Below are positions 1 through 11,989 of a DNA stretch of 41,777 nucleotides, one piece after another. Positions within the stretch are counted from its first letter, which is position 1, and each line of letters starts with the position of its first letter. This DNA comes from Usnea hakonensis (Eukaryota; Ascomycota; Lecanoromycetes; Lecanorales; Parmeliaceae): the NCBI GenBank assembly GCA_013423325.1, contig BLJB01000444.1:1-41777 (forward strand), read 5' to 3'. Both the position numbers and the translations under genes were made by a program. The notes under the pieces were generated by a model. The model was not told the origin of the DNA. It did no database searches and worked only from the letters and a program-made list of their open reading frames with translations.

Positions 1-429
1 TATCTTCTATCCGAGGCTAGGATAATTTAGACTAGTACTTCTAGAGTCCGCGGGAACTAGTAATCTACGGAGAATACTAACTACCCTAAGAGGGGCGAGG
101 GCGTTAACTAGATGACTAATTTAATCCGGCCTCCTAGGCTAGTATTCCCTAGTAAAAGACTAGTTATATAAGGGTAGAGCGGCCTAAGGGATACTAGCGT
201 CAATATAAAGGGGGTAGAGGAATACGAGCGTAGGAGGTACTAAGTGATAGTAGTCGAAGGTAGTATATAGACTTAAAATAGTAGAGATAAGTAGGAGTAT
301 AGTAAGGTTTTTTACCCTAATAGTAGTGATACTATAAAGGTTTCCCTTATATCATTGCCATAGAGCTTCCCGTAATTATCTTTCATATAGTTAGATAGAC
401 ACGAGTATGAATTCCAATCCAATCCAATA
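1..429 (+). mobile_element. CAATC-tailed LINE, 3' end (copy A), cut by window edge
   Basis: This is the 3' untranslated end of a non-LTR retrotransposon. Its reverse complement matches 9948 to about 10375 and 15243 to about 15660 closely, allowing for C-to-T and G-to-A changes. It ends in a short tail of CCAATC units at 414-429, followed directly by Helitron-like sequence. The two related copies have target-site duplications, and the C-terminal end of a reverse transcriptase lies upstream in copy B, so I read this as a LINE 3' end and not as a terminal inverted repeat. No coding sequence is visible. The upstream part and its duplication lie outside the window. Confidence 0.7.
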
Positions 430-839
430 TCCTCTACTTTATAAATCTTACTACTAATTATTTTATTTAGAATTATAAGGACTACTACGAGTATAGTATT
501 TAATATAATAATATTATATCTATAGTCTTATAATAGATAATAATTAATTGTTAAATAAATCCTTTTATTTATAGGGTATAGGGTATAATTTCGATTTATA
601 TATTTACCCTAGTACCTCCCGAAGATAAAAAAAGTATATTTAGCTAGATCTATACTATAGATAGAAGTATTTAGAATTAAGTAATAATATAGTATAACTC
701 TTCTAATAGTATTTTTACCTTATTAACTATTCTAGATATAATTTTTATAAGACTACTAAAAAGTCTTTATATTATAAGATTACTATTATCCTTTATATTA
801 TAAATCCTTATATTACTACCTTTAAAACTATATCTAATT
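430..839. other. Non-coding, AT-rich, probable Helitron 5' region
   Basis: This stretch is very AT-rich, with the RIP dinucleotide pattern, and I can assign no reading frame to it. It lies between the LINE tail and the first recognisable Helitron coding sequence, so it is probably the Helitron leader. I could not locate a Helitron 5' terminus (a TC dinucleotide in a recognisable context). Confidence 0.4.
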
Positions 840-3800
840 AGCTAGTAAATATATTAAATCTTCGTAAATATAATCTACTTTATAAGAACCTTTAATATTA
901 TAATCTAAAGATCTATAATTACTCTACTTTAAACGAGGTCGCTATTACTTAGAAAGGTAATCCTAATAATTTACTAAATATACCTAAAACTAAAGATATA
1001 GTAATTAAGATCTAAACTAGTAATAAATTTAATATATTATATTAATATCTAATTTATATATCTTTATATTACCCTCCTATCTTTCTCTTTAATAAACCTT
1101 TATAATATAGTAATATATTAAATATAGATATTAGTCTTAGTAGGAGTCTTTTTATATAGTAATAAAGATCTAATAAAACCCTTATATTATAAGTAAGAGC
1201 TATAGATATAGGAGGCTTAAAATAAATAATTTTTAAAGCTTACTATTAATTCTCTATACCTTTTCCTTCTACTCTATTTACTACTAACTATATCTAGATA
1301 TCTTATATAAATCTATACTCGTAAATTTAACTAACTCCTTTATAGCGGTAAACTATTATAGTATTTTATCTATAATATATAGATTATCTATAAAAGTAGT
1401 AATTTTAATTAGATTAGAAAGAATTAAAAGACTATTTACACTAATATCTATAAAACTCTTATAAATACCTAAGCGAATAGTACTATTATTAATATTAAAA
1501 TTAATAAGTAATAAATTATCCTCCTTTCCTTATACCCCGGAGATCTATAATATATAAAATAGTTATATTATAATACTATTACTCTCTTATCTAAATTTAG
1601 CTATTTTAACCTCTTCGCGATCTTTATTTATAATATTAAATAATAGAAGATTATTAAGAACCTCCTATTAAACGAAAAGGCCCTTAAATAACTAGATTTA
1701 ATTATTATTAAAAGCTCTTATATATAATATTCTAAAAAAGAAGGTCCTTGCCCTATCCCTCTCTTTTAGCTAAGTAGTATAGATCTCTTAAAGGTATATT
1801 AGCTAATAGTTATTAATATAGATAATAGTTTCTAAGAGTTTTCTAATATAATTTAGCTTTCTATACGCTATAAACCCTATCTATAAAGCTATTATAGTAT
1901 TCCTAAAAAAAAATACTTTTTCTTTTTAGAAGTAAAGCTATATTAATTTTTTTCTAATATTAGAGCTAATCCTACCGCGTTTTTTTATCTATAAAATATA
2001 TTCCGGCCTATATATATATTATTAAATTTTAAAAAAGAGGCCTACTATATATTTATATTCTTATTATATTAACTCCTAAAGATTAATTTAAATTAATTAT
2101 TAAGATAGATATTACTATTAGTATTAAGATCCCTAATTAGACCTTATATCTAAATCTCTATATAATCGTTACTAGCTCTATACTCTATAATAACTATAGC
2201 TATTATATTACTATTAAAATTAATAATCTACTACTATATTAGAATTTAGAAAGAGACTAATATATTAAATAGTTCCTAAAGGCCTTTAATAATAAGACTA
2301 TATTTAAAGAGGACTTCGGATATTCTAAATACTATTAGTATAGACTTACTAGGATCCCGAAAGATAATTATAAATAGAATTATTAAATAGTCCTATATAA
2401 TCTATATTTAACGGCTAAATATAATATATATATTAATATTAAGATCTATATAAATATTAAGCTATATAAATATATCTTTAAGTATATTTATAAGGGTAAT
2501 AACAGCGCTAATCTTTAAATATAGATTAATAATAATATAAATAATATAGATTAGGACCCTATTAATAAGGTAGAGAAGTATTAGAAGATATAATAGATAG
2601 ACTTTATAGAGGCTTATTAAAGGATCTATATATTTAAAATATATACGAATAAGTCTATAATTAAACGACTAGATCTCTACCTCCTAAATAAATAAGGCGT
2701 CTAATTTAATAATAATAAGACTCTATCCTTAATATTAGGGGATAAGGCCGAATAGAAGATTAAATTAATAGTCTTTTTTAAGCTAAACTAACTTTATTAG
2801 AACTAAGTAGTACTAGATAATCTTCTATATATAAATATAATAAATAACTATATCTAGAAGAGGGCTACGAAACTAAACCAATAATAATCGCGTTAAAGGG
2901 AGACCGGAATAATTAGTTGTATATATTATATTAATTCTATTATAGATAAACTCTTCTATCTATAATATCTTCTACTATATATACTAAATTCTATATTATT
3001 TAAAAACCTCCTAATAGTAGATAATAATATCTATTCTATATTCTATATTATATATATAATATAAGGTCTACTCCTCTATAACTCTATATCTAATAACATA
3101 TTATATAAATATTTAGTCTAGTATAATAGAGAGCTTCTATAGAGCCTTTATATATACTTTCTATTAAATTCTAATATTAATAATATTCTAAATCTATAGA
3201 ATAATTATAAAATAAGGTAGATAGACTAATTTTTCTTAATAGATTAAAATAATTTAATCTATAATAAGAATTTTATAGCGCTAAGGTAGTAATAAAATAT
3301 ATAGAAATTATTTTAATATAGTATAATATATTTTTATTTATAAAATAATTATTACTAGTTATTTAATTACTATTTTTAGCTATATTTATTATATATCTCT
3401 TTCTATATTTAAATAGAATTATTTAACTAATATAGTTTTTTTTAGTCTATCTAATAACTATATTTATAAATTATAGTATAAATATACTTCCTTTATCCTC
3501 TTTAATAATATATTAGGCTAGTAAGCTATTACTAAAGACTTCTATCTTTATTTACTTTAGATTCGCCTCGAAGAAAATAATACTAGTACTATTAAAGATA
3601 TTAATCTTAATATTTTCGACCTTCTAGCTATTTAGGAGGAGTATAAATAATATTATAATAATAGGCGTAATCGCTTATTATAGAAAGAATATAACTATTA
3701 AATAGCTAATTAAAGTATTAATTAGGAGGTATTAAATAATACTTAGAAGATTACTATTAATATTATTTATAATATAATTAATATTTAGAGCGGCTAGCTC

Positions 3801-4819
3801 TTCTTTTTAGATAGTTATAAAAATACTAAAAAGATTATACTTTAAAATATTATATTTAAAAGGATATATTATAATAATAAGATTACCCTCGTTATAGCTT
3901 TTTCGAGTATTACCTCTATCCTTCTAAATAGTAGATATACCGCTTATTTGTAATTTAAGATTTTACTAAATATTAATACTATATCCTCCTATGTAGTATC
4001 CCTTTATTTAGATCTCGCTAAACTATTTATTAAAACTAAACTTATTTTCTAGGATAAGATCTCTATATAGAATTATTATAATATTAAGACTATTAATTAT
4101 ATATTTTAAAATATTTATAAGGATAATCGATTATTTAATAAAATAGTTATTTACTTCTATAGCGATTTCTATTAGATCCTTTTAATAGTTAAGGGTACTA
4201 AGTCTAATTATATTATTTAGTCTATATTAAGGAGGTTATATCTTTAGAGCTATATTTAGATATTACGCCTTATTAAAAATATAAGGCTATAAAACCCGAA
4301 TCTTATTAAATAAGGCCGTACTAATATAGAGCTATTTATTTAGGATCTACTAAATATAGGTAATAGTACTATATTAAATATTAAAAGATATAATATTATT
4401 AACTAGTATACCGGTTAATTAAAAAAAGATAATAATATAGTCTCTAGCCTTATTTAGATTATCTATAAAGATTTTAGTCTTTATTAGCTACGTTTTTTCT
4501 ATATAGCTAGAGCTATCTTTACTACTTTTAATAAAAACGTTACTAATATTAACCGCTAGGTTCTTAATTAGTTTTCTAGAATAAAGATATATATAATAGC
4601 CGGGATAAGATTATTAATAAAAAGGATAATACTCTATTTTCTATTAAAGTTATAAATATATTTAAATTAGTCTTATTACTACTATATTATTTAGAGCTAA
4701 AAAAGGACTATTTAGTTATACTATTATAAAATTTAGAATAAAAGGCTAGTCTATATAATAGTATATATCTATAAATAAAGTATATTAGTATTATTATACT
4801 TAATATATATATCCTTAAT
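840..4819 (+). pseudogene. Helitron Rep-helicase, N-terminal and central part, RIP-disabled
   Basis: This encodes most of a fungal Helitron RepHel protein, the rolling-circle replication initiator fused to a Pif1-like DNA helicase. With RIP stops read through, the Rep region shows KRGL-x-YIYIL at about 2033-2060, where the HUH histidines (HIH) have become YIY. The catalytic tyrosine segment KYIFKYIYKG lies at 2468-2497 and its stretch VPYNLYL-x-KYN just upstream. The helicase starts near 3400; FFLDSYKNTKK at 3801-3833 is the decayed Walker A (FFLDGPGGTGKT type), and SDFYxILLIVKGT near 4160 matches the GDFRQILPVV helicase motif. Many stops are present in every frame. The gene is broken at 4819 by a LINE and resumes at 6286. 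Assignment is from motif order; exact start is uncertain. Confidence 0.85.
4805..4819. repeat. Target-site duplication (left) of LINE insert
   Basis: The 15 bases ATATATATCCTTAAT are repeated exactly at 6271-6285. The pair brackets the antisense LINE fragment and shows that it entered the Helitron helicase gene. Confidence 0.85.
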
Positions 4820-6270
4820 TGATTGATTGTTTTATACGCCTATACTAGCTACTTAATATAAGCTAATAAGGGTGACTATAACGCTAAACTAGTAGAGCTA
4901 GGCGTCGAAGAAATCTAAGGGCAAATCTCTAGATAAAAACTTTAATTAAATAGTACGCTCTCCCTTCTACTATACTTCTTAGGAGCCCTATTATACTACC
5001 GCGTATCTCTTTACTTTTTTACGCTAACTCTTCTATTCTTTAATTTTTATATCTCTAATTACCCCCGCCTCTAGAGGCGGGTACGGTCGCTTTTTTATAT
5101 ACCCTTTTTAGACTTAATAGTCTTCTCTATTCTAAGGGATAGTCTTAATTATTAGAATTATTCGCTAGCTAACTCGAAGCTATTTAACTAGCCGGAGTTA
5201 ATTATCTATCTTATCGCTATTCGGATCTCTTTAGTTATAGTTAGTATTATCTAGAAGTCCCTAGTACTCGTTTTTATAAGTAGCCGTAGTCTATCCTCCC
5301 GCGATCTTAGATAGAAGAGGAGGATATACTTAATATTCTATCTTCTCTATTTATATCTATAGTCGGGATTAATATCTAGAACCCTTATTCTATTAAGGAA
5401 TATATTAAGCCCGATTTTACCGCTTCTTATTTAGATAGTAATTAAGCTCTTAGCCTTTCTTAGTATTTTATAGTAGTTAAATCTACTATTATATAAGTTC
5501 TCTATCTAGGTAGGGGTTCTCGCTACGATAGAAATTCTTTATTAATATTTTTTCTATTTTTTAGATCTCCGTTCTTAGAACTAGTCTTATATTTTCTATC
5601 TAATAACGTTAATACTCTAACATTTCTCGATATTCCTATATAGATTAATCTAGTTCTTCTTTCTTCTTATATTAGTAGCTACTAGGTTCTAGCTTTTTTC
5701 CTTAAGGGCTTTAAGAGTCTAGGCCTTTTTTATTATTATAGATATAGGCCCTCTTTTCCTTTTCCTACCTCTATTATTCTAGAAGTACTAGGCGATTCGC
5801 TCGTTACCCTCTTTCGTAGCGGGGTAGGTACCTTGTAGAGCTTAATATTATAATACTAGCTTATCGAGTTAATATTTTAGGAGGGCTATTAAAGCCTCCG
5901 CCTTTAGGACCGGGATAGGAGTTACCTTATATACTCCGATTACCCTACGAAGATACTTATTTTATATCTTAGTTAGCTTCTTAGAGGGCTTCCGGGAGAA
6001 TCCTTCTATCTCGCGGGGGTAGTACTAAATCGGTATTATAAACGTTAATATCGGGCGTACTACTATACTATATATTATATGGTACTTGATAAATATCGCT
6101 CCCTATATCGAGCCTATAAAGTATTCTAAGGCTCGTTTCTATCCTACGGCTTAGGCCGTTAGCTAAGCGATATATAATCTCTACCGAAGTTTAGTATCCA
6201 CGTGTAAGCCTAGTACTCTTATACTTGGGCTAGGGTCTATCTTAACCTCTTCGAAGTCTAAAGATGCCTC
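4820..6270 (-). mobile_element. CAAT-tailed LINE, 5'-truncated insertion (copy D)
   Basis: This is a 1451-bp LINE fragment in antisense. Its 3' tail (CAATCAATCA on the minus strand) is at 4820 and its truncated 5' end at 6270. It matches the reverse complement of the long LINE copy over about 25900-27346. The first 240 bases are the antisense 3' untranslated region. Reading the minus strand further in gives the C-terminal end of ORF2, including the LINE C-terminal cysteine/histidine cluster near 5300-5400, where CRCx8Hx4C has become YRYx8Yx4Y. The 15-bp duplications at both ends are intact. It is somewhat less RIP-mutated than the matching part of the long copy. Confidence 0.85.
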
Positions 6271-6285
6271 ATATATATCCTTAAT
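6271..6285. repeat. Target-site duplication (right) of LINE insert
   Basis: This is an exact copy of 4805-4819. The Helitron helicase reading frame resumes here. Confidence 0.85.
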
Positions 6286-6850
6286 AGTAACTATAATAGT
6301 AAATAGTATTTTATACTACGAATACCTCTTACTCCGCCTAAATCGAATAAGTTATATATACTATTTTAATAATACTAGTTCCTAGTCTACCTTATATTTA
6401 CTATAACTATTAATAAATTCTAAGGCTAGTCTTTATAGTATATTAGTATCTCTCTATAGCCTAAACTATTTACTTATAACTAATTATATATAGCCTTAAA
6501 TTAAGTTACTAGTAAGACTAACCTCTATATTATATATTTAAATATACTATTTTAGAAGTAACCCTATCTATCTATAGCTATAAATAAATATATTAGAAAT
6601 AAGGTTATTAAGTAGATATTACTACTAGATCTATAAGGAGGATAAGGAGGATAAGGAGGGTTAGGAGGATAAGAAGGATTAGAAAGATAAAGAGGATTAA
6701 AAAGATAAAGAGAAATATAAATATAATCTATAAGGCTACTAGATTATAATATAGAAAGTAGCTAATTATGTCTTATATAGACTCTTTAGTATCTATTTTT
6801 AATTTACTACTACTATTAGTAAGAAGGCTAGATTATAGTAATATCGTATT
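6286..6850 (+). pseudogene. Helitron helicase, C-terminal part with acidic repeat tail
   Basis: This continues the Helitron helicase after the LINE insertion. The frame near 6320-6440 reads RIPLTPPKSNKL, then TINKFxGxSL at 6406-6435, which is the RIP form of the Pif1/Helitron motif TINKSQGQSL. About 200 bases later an acidic, lysine-rich tail begins: GAG-GAT-AAG units at about 6637-6715 encode KED and EDK repeats interrupted by RIP stops. The original stop is not identifiable and coding signal fades before 6850. The tail may be an ordinary low-complexity C-terminus; I know of no function for it. Confidence 0.7.
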
Positions 6851-7294
6851 ACTACCAAATATGCGATAAAAAAAAGTAATACCAATTTCGGTGTTTTTTA
6901 CCAATTTCGGTGTTTTTTCGGCCTATAAATCATGAAATTTTTTCATGGGCCTAAACTTGTAAAGTAATAGTATAATAAGGAAGTAGTATAGCAGAAATAA
7001 TAGTACTATAATAATAATAGTATAGTAGGACCTAGTCTAGTACCATAAAGGCTAGTAATATATTAACTTAATATTACTACTACTTATTATAGTGGTAGCA
7101 AAGAGTGAATAAAACAAGTCTATTATTTATAGTATCTATTATATATAAAGTGAATAAATTGAGTAAATATAAGTCTAAGTGAATATGGCTCTATTTATAT
7201 ATATAGATTGGTACTAGTCCCAAATAGGACTTAGTACAATAATGGAAGAAGCAAGATAGCATAAGGCCTACGGTAGCCATAATAGTGTAAATAA
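6851..7294. other. RIP-poor island with 19-bp tandem repeat and hairpin
   Basis: Unlike its surroundings, this segment keeps many CA and TG dinucleotides. It has two perfect tandem copies of ACCAATTTCGGTGTTTTTT at 6881-6899 and 6900-6918. A hairpin follows: CATGAAA (6931-6937), TTT loop, TTTCATG (6941-6947), enclosed by GGCC on both sides. CTAA follows at 6951-6954. A 3' hairpin followed within a few bases by CTRR is the expected end of a Helitron, so this could be the Helitron 3' terminus, but the next base is A and not T. The remaining 340 bases, with several AGTGAAT words, have no recognised content. Confidence 0.4.
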
Positions 7295-9947
7295 GATTAA
7301 AGAGGCTATATTACTATTATTAATAAACTTCGGTTTACTATAAAGACCTATTTAACTTAATTATCTTATATATAGTTATAAAAGGTCTAGAGACCTTTTT
7401 TAATATTCTAATTTACTCTTTTAATTTATTTATCTATTTATAAATAGTAAATAGTAGAGAGGTTAGCTTAGATTTTAAATCTTTTATATAGACTTTTTTA
7501 TAAGATAGATATAAATTATAGCTCTCTATTTAATATAATAGAGTTTAAAAATTTATAGAGATAATATAAGTTCTAGAGAAAGATCTATATTAAGAATTTA
7601 ATTAAAGTCTTATTATTATTTTAGAAATATAATATATAGTATCTCTCTTTAGTAAAGTAATAAATAAAAGAATATATAATATTAAATCTTTCTAAAAGAG
7701 AAAGACTAGTAATAAAATTTATTAATATATCTTATTAATAGACTTATAGGATTAATAAAGATACTAGTAATCTATTTATCTTATTTTAAAATAATTTACT
7801 TTATTAATAATTATAATAATTAATAATATATTATCTAATAGTTATTATATAGCTAGACTAATAGTAATATTAATATAGAAGATCTACTATTTATTTTATT
7901 CTAGAATAACTATTTAAAGATTAATTATAGATCTTATTAAATATTAAGGTATAGAGGGAGTCTAAGACCTATAATAGACCTTTTTTAAAAAGTACTTTAT
8001 TTACTATTTAATATTATTTAAACTTAATTTTATATAGCTTATAAATACTATTAATAATTATATCTTTATACTTCTAATACTCGAGATTATTTTTATTAAT
8101 TTAATAAATATATTTAAATAGGCCCGCTTTTTTTTCTATAATATAAATCTTAATAAAATCTAATATTAAAATTATCTAGTATTATTAATATATCCTTTTA
8201 TCTTTCTAATTTATAGAGCGAGTATTTATTATTTTAATAAGAATATCTATTTTTAAATTATTTTTATCTAATTAAAAGATTATTTAGAAGTTAAATTTAG
8301 ATAGAATATCTAGATAATAAGTTTAATAGCGAGTAAACTTCTTATTTTCTATAAAGATCTTTAAAGTCTAATAATTAATAAAGATTTAAATAGATAAATT
8401 AATATATTTAAATTTAGAGTACTAATATTTAAAATATTTTATAATTACTAGTAACTTTTTATTATAGATATAATAATTATATTTTATAGAGATTATAGTT
8501 TTACTATAAAAAGCTATTAAATAGAGTATATCCTTATTATTATATTAAAATAGGATTCTATTTATAATAAAATTAGAAATATCTATTTTAAATATAATTT
8601 ATCTCTTTAAATTAAAATACTTTAATATTAAAATATTAATAATTTATTTTTTAAAACTTTTAAAAGTTTCTAAATAGATCTTATTCTATATAAATAGAGT
8701 ATCCTTTTTAATAAGATATATTAAGGGCTTTACTAGCTTTAAAAACTTATAAATAAAATATTTATAAAAGTTAATAAATCTAATAAAGTTTTATATCTTT
8801 TTTAGATTTATAAGAGGAGACTATTTAATAATAGTTTCTATTTTTTTAGAATCTATTTAAAGCTCTTTATCTAATATAATAATATTTAGAAAAACTATCT
8901 TTTCTATATTAAATTTATATTTTTTAATATCTATTTATAAGCTAATATTTTAAAAATAAGAAAATATTTTTTAAATATAATCTTAATACTCTTTCTTTAA
9001 TTTATTATAAATAAGGATATTATTAAAATATATTTAATAAAAATTATCTAGAAATTCTTATAATATCTTATTAATATATTACTAAAAAGAGTTTAGCCTA
9101 TTAGTAAGTCTAAATAGAAGGACTTTATATTTATATAATCTTAGAGCTATTATAAAAATAGTTAAATTTTTACTTTTAGGATCTATTCTAAATTTATTAA
9201 ATATTATAATAATATTTAAATAAGTAAAATATTTATATTTTACTATTTTTTTAATAATCTTCTCTATAAGAGAGAGAAGATATTAATTATACTTAATAAG
9301 AATATTTAGCTTTTAATAATCTATATAAAGTTATAAATTATTATTAGATTTTAATATAAAGAGGATTAGTAATATATAAAAAATTATATTAAATATAATA
9401 AATCTTTTAAAGAGATTTTTAATAAGGTACTTTTTAACTTACTATATCTTATATAGAGATATTTTATTTTATAAGGGCTTTATATTTAAAGTAAATTTAA
9501 TTTTATAATTATAGAATTAAATAAGAAGAAAGCTTATTAATTTAGATATAATTAAAAATATTTTAAAAGTTCTAATATTTAGAAAAAAGCTTTTTTTATA
9601 TTATTTTATAATTCCTTTTAGGCGCTTCTATAGTATTTACTTCTAAAATATTAAAGTAAGCCTTCTAATTAGCTAGGATAAGGGCGTTAATATCTTTTAT
9701 AGATATAATAAATAGTTATATTTTTTTAGCCTTTATCTAGTAAGTAAAAAGATTAAAGGTATCTATATTTATATATATATAGTAAAGGCTTTTTTTTTAT
9801 TAATAGTTATTCCCTTTAAAGGATCCTAAAGGTAAATAGAGTAAATAAAATTTTAGTAATTTATATTTCTAAACTAGCCTTAATAAAAAAGATTACTATA
9901 TTAGACTATATATTAAGTAAGACTCTATATTAATTTATTTAGGGCTT
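7295..9947 (-). pseudogene. Gypsy pol relic (copy 1), heavily RIP-mutated
   Basis: The minus strand carries Gypsy (Ty3-type) reverse transcriptase and RNase H, colinear with the complete element at 18755-25376 (homologous part about 20185-22850). At about 9009-9032 the minus strand reads YFNNILIYNK, the decayed Y-x-DD-ILIYSK catalytic box with both aspartates turned to asparagine. RNase H and integrase should lie at lower coordinates by family gene order; I could not read the zinc-binding residues with confidence. Stops occur every few codons. The left end is truncated at about 7295; the right end continues at 11107 after a LINE insertion. It is visibly more AT-rich than the other copy, so probably older or mutated more often. 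Confidence 0.8.
9934..9947. repeat. Target-site duplication (left) of CAATC LINE copy B
   Basis: TTTATTTAGGGCTT is repeated exactly at 11107-11120, on the far side of the LINE insert. Both copies belong to the Gypsy relic, whose homology to the second Gypsy copy continues across the pair. Confidence 0.85.
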
Positions 9948-11106
9948 TTGGATTCGATTGGAATTCATACTCGTATCTATCTAACTATATGAAAGATAAT
10001 TATGGGAATCTCTGTGGCAATAGTATAAGGAAAACCTTTATAGTATTACTACTACTAGGGTAAAAAACCTTACCGTACTCCTACTTGTCTCTGCGGTTCT
10101 AAGTCTATATACTACCTTCGGCTACTACCGCTCGGTACCCTCTGCGCTCGTGCCCCTCTACCTTCTCTATATTAATATTAGCGCCCCTTAGGCCGCTCCC
10201 CCCCTATATAACTAGTCTTTTGCTATAGAATATTAGCCTAGTAGGCCAGACTAAATTAGCTATCTAGTTAACGCCCTCGCCCCCCTTAGGGTAGTTAGTA
10301 TTCTCCGTAGATCACTAGTTCCCGCGGATTCTAGAAGTACTGGTCTAGATTATCCTAGCCTCGGATAGAAGATAAGAATATATTTAGTATCCTATTTTAG
10401 CTAGCCGTATTTGTAGCCGGCTATATAGATACCTGGGACCTTGCGACGGAAGAGGAACTATACTAGCCCGATCTTCTCTATTCGTATCTAGATTAGGGCG
10501 GAGCTTTCGGCTTTTGTGAGGTTATAGTGAAGTGTTCTCCTCGTCTTCTAGTCTTTAGGACCCTGAGCTGGTGTCCTCTTATCTTCGGGTATACCCGTGC
10601 GGTAGCCTTCCTATAGGGTATGCCAGGCTATATTACCCTAGCCCCGTACTCTTCCTCTTATTGCTTCCGTCTCCTTCCTTTCTCTCTTCCCTGCGTCGTA
10701 TTACTCCCACCCTCTCCTGGGGAGGGCCCCCTCGGCCCACGAGCTCTTCTCTATCGTAGGTACCGGAGGTGCTTTTACCCTACGACCTCGCTTCCCCCGG
10801 AGTGCTCTGCGGATACGTGCGTTTCCGATTTTCGTGACCTCGTGTACGCCCCTAAGGGCTTGGTGACGGAGGACCGCTAGGTCCAAAGAGACTTATATAG
10901 GGGGAATACCCGTCTCTACTTCTAGTTCCCTAGTGCTTGTCGCCTTATACGCTCCCGAGACGTATCTTAGGCACTTGTTCTGGGTTATCCCTAGCTGTCT
11001 CCCCGGTATCTTTGTCGCTCCTCGCGTACCCGCCGGGTTATGCCAGATAGCCGCCGCGTATGTCATCGCCGGTCGAACAACAGCCTGGTATACTGTACGT
11101 GCTCGG
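9948..11106 (-). mobile_element. CAATC-tailed LINE, 5'-truncated insertion (copy B)
   Basis: This is a 1159-bp LINE fragment on the minus strand inserted into the Gypsy relic, with a 14-bp target duplication. Its tail (CCAATCGAATCC on the minus strand) is at 9948. It holds the last part of ORF2 (10701-11106) and an unusually long 3' untranslated region of about 750 bases, which is the part shared with copies A (1-429) and C (15243-15756). Much of 10370-11106 keeps CA and TG and is far richer in G and C than its host, so it is younger or escaped RIP. Confidence 0.85.
10701..11106 (-). pseudogene. LINE reverse transcriptase, C-terminal fragment (Tad1-like)
   Basis: Reading the minus strand from 11104, one frame gives ARTVYQAVVRPAMTYAAAIW, then a segment with QNKCLRYVSGAYKATSTREL and an ETGIPPI box. 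After a single RIP-type stop it runs on as VSLDLAVLRHQALRGVHEVT to a stop at 10701. The R-x-VY-x2-VVRPAMTYA-x3-W, LRYVSGAYKATxT and ETGIPPI motifs are typical of the region after the RT palm in fungal Tad1-type LINE ORF2 proteins. Only about 135 codons remain because the insertion is 5'-truncated. A start codon at 10886 opens the last 61 codons, but it is simply the uninterrupted tail of this frame. I see no RNase H. Confidence 0.8.
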
Positions 11107-11175
11107 TTTATTTAGGGCTTATTAAAAATAATAATATATTATTTTAAATTAGTAATAAGTATAAGAACTATTAGT
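11107..11175 (-). mobile_element. Gypsy relic, continuation of copy 1
   Basis: After the LINE duplication (11107-11120) the sequence resumes homology with the second Gypsy copy at about 22836-22905. It ends near 11175, where a TGTTGTGG sequence begins. The rest of the gag side is missing, so the relic is truncated at both ends. Confidence 0.65.
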
Positions 11176-11989
11176 TGTTGTGGATTATCTGGAGGTCTAG
11201 ATCCACTATAGCGGAGTCGGACTTTTAGATAACCGGCGCTTATCCGGAATTGCCCTAGCGGGGCTTAGTACGTATACTTAATAGTAAATATTAGTAGAGA
11301 TAATATATCTTTATTATTATCTATAATTTAATTTATATTATTTATAGAGGACTTATACTTTTTATCTAATAATAGTAGTTATACCTTAATTATTATAACT
11401 TAACGAGTACTATTCTTATACTTAGTTAAGTACTAACCGCTATTAGTACTAATTAAGTACTAACTACTATCTTAATAGTACTAATCTAGCCCTCTAAATA
11501 GAACTAGTTAAATAAGATCCTATTATTAGATTCTATCTAATAATCTATTGTTGTGGCCTTCTAATAGGAATAGAAGGACCCACTTGCTAGTACTAGGATG
11601 ACTAGAAATGGAAGGACCTACTTACTAGTACTAGCTTTTAGTATTAGCTACTAGCACTTAGTATTTTTTATAGTCTAGAAGAATAATAGACTTTAATACT
11701 ACTTTTTTAATACTTATTAATTATTATAATAATTAGTAGTAACCCCTCTAGATATTTAAGAAATATAGTAGTTATTTTTTAAGTATTATTTTAAAGACTC
11801 TAGAAATTTATAGTATTTCTATAGCCTTTACTATACTTAAAAATATAATAGAGATCGTTAAATAATAATTTAGAATTATTAATACTTATTAGTAATCCTA
11901 ATATTTATTTTATAATATTTAGGATTACTAGTATTTATTTACTTTTCGGGTATTACTAATCTATAAATAATTTCTAGGTATTACTATAC
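11176..11989. other. LTR-like segment, start TGTTGTGG, unclassified
   Basis: TGTTGTGG occurs at 11176-11183 and again at 11549-11556, 373 bases apart. The first is followed by about 90 bases that keep CA and TG. The second is followed by two degenerate 35-40-bp units containing GGAAGGACC-x-ACTT-x-CTAGTACTA (about 11566-11632). TG starts and the gag-like sequence downstream would fit an LTR retrotransposon leader, but I see no second full LTR and no clear CA end, so the call is tentative. From 11690 to 11990 the DNA is plain AT-rich. Confidence 0.35.

Noticed and set aside
6637..6715. GGAGGATAAGGAGGATAA units as a microsatellite or CRISPR-like array
   Set aside because: They keep codon phase with the Helitron helicase frame and encode an acidic tail. 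There are no spacers.
1..10380. 1-429 and 9948-10375 as terminal inverted repeats of one 10-kb DNA transposon
   Set aside because: A third copy at 15243-15756, CAATC tails on all three, different 5' ends and separate target duplications show independent LINE 3' ends.
10571..11115. Small plus-strand open frames at 10571-10759, 10620-10880 and 10933-11115
   Set aside because: They are shadows on the wrong strand of the LINE RT C-terminus and its 3' region and show no protein features.
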